Source: Ceriagrion tenellum (lineage: Eukaryota > Arthropoda > Insecta > Odonata > Coenagrionidae). Taken from it: DNA of 64,000 nucleotides. Of the stretch, positions 22,531-34,500 are shown piece by piece. The notes beneath the pieces are model-generated. The model worked only from the letters and a program-made list of their open reading frames with translations, was not told the origin of the DNA and ran no database searches. The position numbers and the translations under genes are program-made. The stretch covers positions 123,215,117-123,279,116 of the forward strand of contig OY720639.1 of NCBI GenBank assembly GCA_963169105.1. Reading direction: 5' to 3'. Each line of letters opens with the position of its first letter. Position 1 is the first letter of the stretch.

Positions 22531-25500
22531 CTGTAAGAAAAACAAATGCTTATCATGAAGATACCAAATTTAAAAAGTAAAAACATCAAGTACAGCATGC
22601 TTATAAAACGTAATCTAATTAAAATGAAGCATGATAGAATAAAAATTCTAATTAAAATGAAACGAGAGAGGGAAGCTTTGATAAAAGTAAAATGAAAAAG
22701 ACAGTACCCACTCATCAACATAGCTTTTACATGTAAAATATTTGATATAGTAAAAAGTGAAATATTCAAAGCAGTAAATAGACTTTTTCAGTCATGAACT
22801 TCAGACTGTATTATGCTACAGTGAAATATTCACTTTGAATTTTTCCCTGTTTTTCCAAAATGACAGAATACAATTTTATCATTGATTGCCCATTTTATTA
22901 GATAGCACACAAACTTGGCAAAGAGCCTGTACTTCATGTTTTTAAGTGCAGTTATTTCCCTTTATCATAAATTAGAACAGTTAACAACTTGATTGCAGCT
23001 GATCTAACAGCAATGGTTCATGGTCGAAGATAAGCCCTCATTTCTGGCTAAATGTTGAATTTCCAAAGAGCAGAGGGAGCTACTTATGAGGATTTCTTTT
23101 GATAGTCCATGTTGGAGGTTAATATTACTAAAGAGTTAGTAATAATTAGGTAATACCTTAACATAATGAGAGCAGTAGCAAAAAATCTTTCTTCCTCTAA
23201 ATGATTGCAAATAATAGAGCATGAAAGTTTGGTTTGGGACATAATCAAATGCAAAATATGACTAGGGACCCTGAAAAGCAATTAATAAAATCGAGGAAGA
23301 GCAGTACATAAGTATTAGTCACAACAAGCTACAAACCCCAAACTTCAGGCCATTACCATTGAAGGAAAAAGTCATTTGTTCTCAATTAAAACAGATGAAT
23401 GAATTAATGAAATTTGTGATAGTTGCATAAATAATAGAATAACTATCATTTGTCAGACAAGGACTTGTTTCTACCAAAATTGTATGAGAAAAAGAATAAT
23501 TTTTATATTTGATTCAATCTCTTTTAGCGATGATAATAGCCTTTCTGTGATATGAGTAGAGGAAAAACCATCACTTTCAGCAGAGGCTTCCTGTTCACCA
23601 AGGGAGACTTGAAATGGATATTGAGTCCTATCTTTTATTCTTGTAGCTTTTGGCTCCAAGGTGGTACGGATGATTTTGCAACTTATATCACCTACTGACC
23701 TGTCTTATCCTCATGCTTCCCCACCCTGTGTGGGCACAGACAAGACCAAAACAACAGACCCAACCCACCCTCCACCTCTCCAAAATAATTCCTTACCAAG
23801 ACAAAATTTTTCATCGCAGGATGTTACCTCACACAAAATGAGTTCTGAAGAAGGCACCTTTTACGTTCTGTATATATATTGCTTTCTCATACATGGAGGC
23901 ATGGTTAGGCTTTATCACACTGAAGTCATTGATAATGAGCAGCACAAAGGGCATCCTGGAAACATCCTTATTTAGATGTAAAGCTATCATAGTTAGCATT
24001 AACTTCATAGCACGCTCAGCATGGTCATTTATCATGCGCTAAGTCTTCAGGTTACCTCGACTGGTTCAATAGTCACCTTTTTGAACCATGTCCCTGGATC
24101 CTTTTCCAAAAATCTTTTGGAAAGCTAAATATACAAAGGAGAGAAAATTTTTGCCATAAAAAAAAATGTCTAATAAAATAGCACCACCCTATTGCCCTCT
24201 TCTAATTTCTTTGGAAGCCCTTTCGGAGGGTGGTGAATTCCCTCTTTTTTTAAGCCACATATAGGTTCTTTTTTCAATTGGACTTACACTGTCATTAAAA
24301 TTGCCTACCATTGCTCGCCCAGATACCACATGAGCTAGCTCAATTTCTTTAGGGCACTGGAGGTGGTGGTACTGTTAACCCTCCAATACTCTTATCATCA
24401 AATAATAAGCTCCAGATGATTTTTTTGTGCCCCTGGAACATCAATGGACATGTACCATGAAAAATTACACACTTAAACAAAGTAAATATTTATAGCTAGA
24501 GGTCCCTAGCTTTCTCTTTACATCAATATAAGCTATTTTCTAAAAATCCATTTTTTAATGAGATTTTAATAAGATTTTATTGCTTTCACCACCAATCTAA
24601 TACTGCCTGGACATCCAAAGTGCCAGTGAATTCCCAAGAACACCTTGTTCTTTCCTTTTTATTTCTACTAGATAATTTAATGCAGCATGGTCAAACAATA
24701 GGCCAACATTTTCTTTTAATTCCTCATCATTTTTCCATTGTAGTATGAAGAAGCAATGGGTGTTTTTCTCATGTTAAATCAATTCACTGTAGAGTGCTTC
24801 AACTTTCTCTTTTCCATATATTTCTTGCACAACAGGCATCCTGAGCTTATCGGTCTATAGTGGGACAATAGACATCATCATTGCTTTTGAACTCGCAGAC
24901 ACTATCTTTTTATGATTATGTGGAAATGATAGAACACTTGCTTCACTTCATGAATCAAAGACAGTTTATTTATATGGTAAGAATCAGCTACAGTTCCAGG
25001 AGTGCTGAATATGAATACTACACTTGAAATAATATACATCATAACAGAATTTGATGTTCTAACAAGTAAGAAAAGATAGTTGACGTTGGATCATAACTAC
25101 ACACAGATTGAAATCAGACTTCATGGTTATTGTAATAAATCTAACTTTGTATCTTCCACAGTTTTATTATAAAGTGTACAACTAGTTTCAGCAGTTACGC
25201 CATCTTCGTGTACACTACCCTTCACAACCAGAGCCAAAGAACACCAGATGCACCTCAAGAATAAGGACTCATCTGCCTTTGCCAGACATCTGATGGAGTT
25301 GGGCCACAGGAGCAATTTTAATCCATAATTTGTGTTCTGCGCCAAGAAAAGCAAAAAGCTGTATGGCCACAAACAAAGAGAAATCGGCCTTCTAAAACAT
25401 TCTGGTTTTCTTATAAACGACATTATCTTCCTTAATACCTGCCCATTGCTTTGAGTCACCTTGCCCCCAACTCAAGATGACACACTGGCTTTCCACAATA

Positions 25501-28500
25501 GTCCACCTTCTCCCCTTCCCTTCCTTCACCCCCCTTAACCCACCCCACCTACACCATTTCCCCTCTGGCTTATATGAATGTATCCCGACTACTGAAAACT
25601 TGATGCACCTGAAGATGGCAAAGCTGCCAAAACTAGTAGTAATCTTTATAATAAGACTGTGGAAGATACAAAGTTTGATTTATTACAATGTTTGTCTGAA
25701 TGATTCTTTCACTGTTGTTACTTAAATCTGACTATTGTGAGGATTGTAACTATTTGTGTATCACTGGCAGTCTGTAAGTGTAATCCAAGGGAAATTGCTC
25801 CCTTAACTTCAGCTTAGGAAGGCACAAATGGCTATGAGTGGTGAAGACAATCAGTTGACTGTGACATACTGTGTAATGTATAATGTCCATGGCAGTAGCC
25901 GCCATTAAAATGTTTTTTAAAATTGCTGGCACACATGTAAGTAAGGAGTGAATTTTGGCCCATAAAGACTCTAACTTGCGGGATTACCCCTAGAAATGAT
26001 GGTTTTTTCCCCTCCAACCAGGAGCCTCTTGAGCAACATCTAACAGTAAACAACTCATGCCGAATTTTAAGAAAATCCTTTCTTCACCCCATAGCACAAT
26101 TTGAGAGATTGAAATAAAAAATCTGAGATAACATGAGACATAAGCCACATCAGGTGGCCATGTACTGGGAATGGTAACAAAGGTGATTACAGCACATCAT
26201 ATTAACACAATATCAAAATTTTGACAAGACAGAAATTGGCCACCCATATGTTTGCTCATTACTTGGCTCTTTAAGTCCATATCATGCACAGAAAGACACA
26301 ATTTCTCCTTAATAGTTTATCACATTGGTGCCTTATGCAAAACTCTATACTGTTTCCCATACAAACAGAAAGATGGGGTATTTTAAAAAAATAGTTTCAG
26401 AGGCCAATATTACTGTGTGCCTTACATGATGGCCAATGGTATGAGCATTAGTGTAGAATACTGTTTGTACCATGCACACCTCAATCGATTACATTGTTAT
26501 CAATCTCACCTGCTGAGTCGTAACAACAGGCACCTGGGTTGCCACAGGCATCTGCTGCTGAACAACTTGCTGATGAGGATTTCCCACGCTCCCACCCATG
26601 GATGACGATGAAGATGATGAAGAGGATGATATTGCAGGCGGAGACACCACTTGATACGCTGGATACTGACCCATTTGAGAACCACTCCCACCACCACCTC
26701 CACTAGCAACACTGCAGAAAAAATAGGGAGTTAGACCAAGGGAAGAGAACAGGACAACGTGCAAGATCAAATACAACAAAACCTTGATTTTACCCAGTTG
26801 GAGGCATCAAAAAGTCCTACTTTGTAAAATCAAGAGGTGACAACAATGCAAGGCACATATTTATTAGCCTGTCCTTAACATTTTAAACTAACAGAACTGC
26901 CTGTAGATTCTCAACGTGAGGAATAAAATTAAGAAATATTATAGTAGTTATACCTATATAAAAGAGTATCAATTTTCCTATTTGTAATTTTAATTTTTTT
27001 ACTAAGTAGAAAATGCCTGTTTAAGTTATTAAGCTCTATCATTGACACTATTTAGTTGTTGAATGGTAAATTTAATAATTAACAGCTTTATTTGAGCAAC
27101 TATTAATTCCAATTGAATTTTTAAGAGAGATTGAGTTTCCACAGGGTAATAATGAGGTATACATATTTTTTATGTTAACACTTAGTCATTTTTTGGGCCA
27201 AATTGGACATACAGACAGACACTACTCAATTTTATGTATCTATATAGATAACTATCATGTACCTTCATGCAAAGTTACAAGATAAATGCCTCATCAGTAA
27301 CTCATTCAGAGGATAAATAGAAAGCAGTATTAGGGGACTTAAGGAGCCCATTGAAGTCTCAACCATTCCTCTTGAGCTCTAGGACTGAAATAAGGGTTAA
27401 TAGGTATAGCATCCTGGGGCTCTACCAATCTATCCACTATGCATACACAATGGTTCATAATTATAAGTATCAATGTGACATGTTTAATATGGATACTTTC
27501 TAAAAGACGTTTAGGGCGCACAGAGAGGTTGGGGAGTTTTGTATCCCAACCAAACTCTCGTTGAAATTTGCTAATTGTGATCACTTAATTTAATCTAACA
27601 CATAAAAGGCCTGAGTGAATTTTATCATCTATATTCATTGATCAGGTTGCCAAGGAAATATTCTGCTCTTGCAATCGAGGAAATATTTACATTTTTGGAA
27701 TTGCAAACATAATGTTGTAGGTATGTACAATAGATGCAACAAAATCAATATCAAAATTTTCATTCTTTCAGCCAACTGATGATGATGATTTTGAAATCTT
27801 AAAATCAAAATCTTGATTGAAATTTATTTTTAAAAACAATAAAGGAAACCTCTGCACCGATTTTAATGTTATAAAGGTGTTATTTATGTTGTGTCATGAA
27901 ATGTTATTTCAATATTATTTTTTGGGTCCTTTGGCCCTTGAGGCCCTGAGACATTTTATAAATATCCTCAAGTTAGCATACATGCAAGAGTCACACAACA
28001 TTTTAGGTCAATCAGTTAAGTAGTTTTTGTGGAGAAGAGGGACAAACATAAAAGACAAACACAAGAAAGACAAACATACAGGCACCACTTCATTTTTATA
28101 CATAGTGTGCACAAGCTATCAAAGTGTTATTATGTTTAAAGCATACGCAATATACATAACAAAATTGATTACAGAAGAATTGAATTTTAAATACTTCCCT
28201 TCATCGCACAGTGAAAGTGTCAACTTTAAATCTTGAATATAAATAACTAAAAAAGCAAACAAAACCTCCCAAACTTTTTTGGAGTAAACACTAATTTCAG
28301 TCTGAGGGTCCATAATAACACAGGTCCGAGGGCCCTTGCAGTCCTGAGACATTTTTATATAGGATATATGTCACGGTATCATACATACTTGTATCAAGCA
28401 CAATTTCAGGTCAATTGGTTCAATAGTTTCCGAGAAGAAGCATAACGCAATACAGGAAGCAATCAATTTTTATAAAGTGTGTAAATAACCTATAAAGCCT

Positions 28501-31500
28501 AGGCAAAGATTTGAGAACCTTCATCATAAAAAGTAATTTTTAGCACAAAGAATTAAGTTCAAAAGAATATCAATAGCAAGAATTAAATTCTAGATTCTTC
28601 AACCCATCCAATAGTGAAATTTCAACCTTTTACGTTGACTACAAGTAGGTTAAAATATTAATAGAAAATTTTCATCAAAGAATGAAATTTTAAACAAATA
28701 CTAAGCGTACAAAAAATCCATTGCAAGGATTAAATTTTACGTTCTTTCATCCATCATTATCACATAAATATCTTTTAACCATTGACACTGGTCAAAGGTT
28801 AAAAGATTTTTATGACCAAAGTCATCGTAAAACAAGGTGGTGTGTAGATTTTTTTAACCTCCTACTCCAATTCTTCCAAGCTTTTTTTGCATATGACAAT
28901 TAATGTGAAGTAGGTATTCAATGAGTTACTAAGTAGATTCCCAGGAAAAAACACGCACACTTGTCTTCTGTGGTCAACTGAACGGAGAAGTGAGGAATCT
29001 TGAGAAGAATGCTGCATTGGCGGCCCTCTGCTAGAGGGAAGGGAAGAAGATGATGACACTCCCCCCATTGAAGGGGATGCACTGGTGGGCAGACCGTGAG
29101 GTGAAGGGGACTGGTGGTGTTGCTGCTGTTGTCCTTGGTAGCCACTTCCACCACCTGAGACTGGTCCGTGTGACCTGCACGGACAACATTTAAATAGGAC
29201 TTCCACCTTTTCAACATAAACCCACACAATAATTATTCTCCACACTACTGGGCACAATACTACATAGGTAAGCTCTATATGCCACACTTTCCAGATTAAA
29301 GGATGAAGGGGAGAGATGGCCCTGGTTTTGGCCATAAATGAATAAATGCATAGCTATTCCATTGGCTTACAGTGACACCCCAAGTGGCGCAAATATATAT
29401 GGCAATGTGTAATGATGTTGCCCTACTTAATTGTTAACTTCCATCACAGTGTGAGAGATATATCAAGCAGAGATCAACACATGTCCTATGAAAAAGTGAT
29501 AATTGGTAAATATAGCTGCCATAGATCATAGAAATGATGTTTCAACATATTAATTCCAAGTAAAAGTAATGTGAATTTCTGTTTAATTTTCAGAATGAAG
29601 TTAACCAGCACCCAACCACAGGAAACTCTTTGCTTGGTGTTTTTAGACCAAATCTAACCTAGGGGTTGAGCATAAAAGATAAGCAGTAATTCCGCCTGGA
29701 TAAATTTAAAGAAACAATCATCTTAGAAGCCAGAAAATAGTGTAACTCTGACAAAGCTCCATATCCTCAGGCCTCTGAGCTATCAAAGGAATTCTAACAC
29801 AATGAACCACTAAAGCTGTATCCCAACTCGCCATTTAGGCAGCTAACTCGGCAGATTTAGGGAGGACGCCATCTTGAAGTGCGTCCCAACTCGTTAGGCA
29901 TCAAGAGGGAGCGGAAATAGCTAGCTTTTTCGGGCGTCGGATTTAGGGTAGATGGAGTTTATCCTAAATGTGCCTCCATATTGAATTTCCCAAAATGCAA
30001 AGTGCTGCATGCGCCAGAGAAAACTTTCGTCGTAACCATTTCCTCCCCCACCTACAAAAACAACACATGACTGTTGTGTGATCCAAGAGAAAAAGTTACC
30101 TACACTTCAATTTGAAAATGTCGACGTATAGCAAAACTCAGGCAAACTATCTGACACCTTAATGAGAACACAATTGAGACTTGAAATAGAAGCGGGCTTG
30201 TTATAATATGAATACATGTGCCTCACTCCAAATGTTAATACGTAAATAAATAATTTATAAAATGATAATCATGAAGAGAAAATACAAAAAGCTGTCAAAC
30301 CTTTTACGAATACTTAAACGAGCCGCTATCTACTATTTTAAAAATATATTACAAATAATTGAGTAATTAGCATGTATGCCTGATAAAAACTCATCATATA
30401 TTGCTCAGCAGCCCCGGCCAATTTGCGTTTCCGATCAAGGAAATAATGGAGCTAAAAGCACACTTCCCGTAGTCATAATCAGTGTTACCTATCTGTATTT
30501 TTATAAAAAGAACAAACCTTTTGAGGAATGATAAAATTAAGGGCTGAATGATAAATATCAGCAGGTAGAAGTGGATTGACATCAATGCAAGAGGTTACCT
30601 CTGTTTTGTCACAGAAAGTCAGGTCCAATCTCATGCATGGAGTAAGAGGATTTGTTAATTTGAAATAACTCAAGATAATTGACTGTCTCAAGTAATAATT
30701 TGCTGTGGGATGATTTTAGCTGACTTATTATGATAAGTAAATATTTATAAATGAATGGGCAATTACAGTTAAAATCAGGAATATTATAATCACTAAGTAA
30801 TAGAACATCTCTGTATTGATATACAGTTTTGATACCTTCAATTGTATTGCAATGATTCTCACAAGCAGAACTATTGGAATTTGAAGGGAGATACATGGCA
30901 CCAAGTGGGTAAATAGCATGCATATGTGAATTAAAATTGATTAATAAATGAACACTAGACCACTCATACAAACTGAGGAACTCCTACACACTATGACAAT
31001 CCCTTTTTAAGTATTTTACCGGTGAAAAGGTTTGTTGAAAGTCAGAGAAACTCCTGGATTTCAACACTTTCTGTGTCCTATCAGCCTAGTATATAAAAAT
31101 ACCAAATTTAGCTTACCACTAAGAAGTCAGTAGTAAACTATACAAAACACAATTCAGATTTAAATGGTTAACAACTAAGAATTCCCCAGAACTAATAAAC
31201 TTAAAGTAGTTACTGCTGAAAATGCTAACTAGTAATGGTGATATTTGATGCTTGAAATGCCTACCAATCTGCCTTGAACAATATCTTCTAGGATTTTTAA
31301 CAGCAACTATTACACGACCGAAATAACTTCTCGTTTTAAATGGTATTTTTCCCCAAGCAAATGACAAAACCTATGCCTTTAGTTTAAAAAATACGAATTT
31401 ATCACTCAGCAAACCTACACTAGCAATGATAACTTAAGATTCTCAAAACTAAGAAAATAATTACCAAGATTAATCCCAAATTGCAGCCAAAATCAGCCGA

Positions 31501-34500
31501 AGGGGCCTATAGTATTATAAATATCATCATAAACACGGACCATCGAGAATACTTCTACTATCCGCGATTATATGTATCACGGATATCATGTTTATTTACT
31601 TCAGATCCTTTTCGTGATTCCTTTGTTTCTCATTTCTTCACAGCTCAGTAGATGGCGTTACTTGCGAAGGTTGTCCCAACTCGAGCTCACTTTGCCCAAG
31701 GTAGCCAAATATTTGGGCAGCTAATCGCATGCACCCTAATGCCCAACGAGTTGGGATACAGCTTAAATGACTGAGACAACAGAGCCACGTGCAATCAAAG
31801 CACAAAAAAGCAACAAGTGTACAATCACCTATAGAGAGGAGTGAGCATCTAAGGCTGAATTTTAAAGAAGTTCCATTAGGAGATAGATCCCTATGATCAA
31901 TAATAGTTATGACTCATCAAACAAATTCAGATTTCATACATTATGAATAAATACAATTCTCTTACGAGAAATACACAAAAAACAACAGGTGATTATCCCA
32001 AGGCAAAAGCAGATAACAACACCTTTGAATGGTAGTTGTGTCACAAAGAAATAGTCATCCAATCCCTTGAAAGATTTTTCAATAGCTAATGTTAGAAGTA
32101 AAACCCTAAACAGAAAACCAGACATAAGATATGTTTTAAGATCACAGTATTTTTGGGAATGATAGTGTCCACTCCATTCAATCTCAAAAACAAAAGAATT
32201 CCAAACAAAACCACAAAGGGTAGCCATGAAACTTTCTCCAGCTGGGAGTATTGAAGCTGAATTGACAATCAATTTTGCACATTTAGCCATGTTGTAACGA
32301 TGAAAACATTGGTTGATCCTAAGCAAATGCATTGAAATCTGGTGACTATCGTGGCTTTGTTGTGGCTCAGTAGTGGATTTATTGAGTCCATCGAGGATTT
32401 TGGGGAATAAAACGCGTTTTTAGCTGCCTCCAAAATCAACAAAAGTGCCATAGTCTCATGTTTCACATAGTAATTAGGGGCAATAAGGCTAGTGCCGCAA
32501 GTGGCCATCTGTGCATGCAAAATGGCATCAAGCTCTGCATTTGGCTGACAAAACAAAATAAATAATAAATCTAAACAGCTACTAATATTATTATTTAAAA
32601 CTAATATTATTGTCATTCCTAAAGTTCCTTGGTGTGGAACATAATTATCCTTTGTATTAGTAGACTGCCCTCGATTTTTTGTATACTTTTAGCTTTGGGC
32701 TTGTAAGGATAAGCTTCATGAGGGATTGAACGCCTCCGTTTTCAATTAAGAGTTTGTTAAAATTAATGATAATTGGTGCATTTTAATGAGTGTTTATAGC
32801 TGCAAAAGGTGTGCTATTCAAAAAATGTTGCTCATTTTCCGTAGTCGGAGCTCTTTTCGCAGTGAGTAGACTAGATGTTTTAAGTAGCTCTTGCATTTCA
32901 TTACTGCACTGATCATCAGTAATCCACAGGTCCGAACAGTTATTTGTAAAGAAACATGATCCATTGTGATGCCTAACTATTTGCCATCCGTGTTCTCGGC
33001 CAATTTTTGTCAGACTATGCTCACAATTAGTATTGGAGAAGACAAAATTGTATGCATTTGTGATATCCATTACTATGCACATTTGTAATTAATTGAGGAC
33101 TATTGGAGAAAAAGAACAAACATCTGCACCCAGCAAATTCTATGATGACATTTGAAACTACTTGGAATGCGTAATGGACATGATCAGTAGGTATTTGGTT
33201 TAAGTTGACATCGGAGCAGACGATATTTAAGGCATTCCTGACATATTTCACCATACTTTATCGTACATCATTACGACCATTTGTGATAAATGGAGACAAA
33301 TATAAGGTTTGGAGCTGTAATTTATGCATTGGAGTTTCTCAAAGACACTTGAATGTAGTTTTTATGTAATATGGGAGGTTATCAGTATTAGGTTTCCAAT
33401 AGCATCAAAGCAGACAATGTTGTAGGTATATGCTATTTTCCCTATTGCTACGAACTGTCATGAATTAAAGAATCGAAGCAAGCATCATTTTAACATACAA
33501 AGGTTAATATTATTGTATATATACATTTCACGAGTTATATTAGCACCTTGGTCCTGTATTCGATTTAAACTGTACCGCTAAAATACGTGGAGTTGAAGGG
33601 AAGATGGCAATGTTTTCATAGTCAGAACATGGCTAAATGCACAAGGCTTGTGGCTTCATCTTTCTCACATAGGTTACCCCAGTGAACAAAACAGATTCAA
33701 ACACTGAGGTACTAGAAAATCTTGTCCACAGCTGATAACATTTTTTATCCACAATAAAAAAGAGATATAGATTCAACATCTATAGATTTTCCATCCCTCA
33801 TGGAATTCAAGCAATTACAACACATGCAACCATGTAATTCAGGAGCTGAAATAAGTAAGATACTCCAGATTTGCTCACGAAAGATAATTTTAACCGATAA
33901 GAGAACAGTTAAATGCAGAAGAAAGAATTAAGACCAAATGCACTGGAGACAATCCATTACCTAGTAGGACTTCTCATTAACACGCAAAGACTTGGAGAGA
34001 AAGCTAAGGAGTCATGCAACCACTACAAAGAAAGAATGCAAATTTCCCACACTGCTACAACAGAAAATGACCAAAAACCTCAATCACAAGAAAAATATTG
34101 CATGCAGTTTGAAGTTAAAAATTAATGTTATACTCAAATTACCACTATGAGCAGAGGAATGAACTTTCACATAAATTATAAACCAATGGAATCCCTAAAA
34201 AAATTACCACAATGTCAAAACAATTCATTGACTTCACAAAATGAAATTAAAACACTTCAAACATGACAAATAGAGTCAATGTTTACACAAGTAATAAAAT
34301 TTAAAGGTCACACTTGAGGCTAAATAAAAATCAATTGAATAGCACAAGGAAAAAATCATTTTTTAAATAAAAAGGTTTTATTTTTTAATAAAATGCTCTG
34401 AAAAGTAAAAAATAATGTTTTCCAGAAAACACCCATTCAGCCTGCAACAAAAAATGAAACCTTAGGGTGCCACATTATACTTGAATAAATTTATTATTTG

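Noticed and set aside
28918..29229. Second minus-strand frame over the Gln-rich MLLT10 exon
   Set aside because: Does not join in phase with neighbouring exons and has no family similarity.
30394..30971. Group of minus-strand open frames as a host gene
   Set aside because: They carry the NIPDFN block and other LINE endonuclease pieces in different frames, inside a TIR element.
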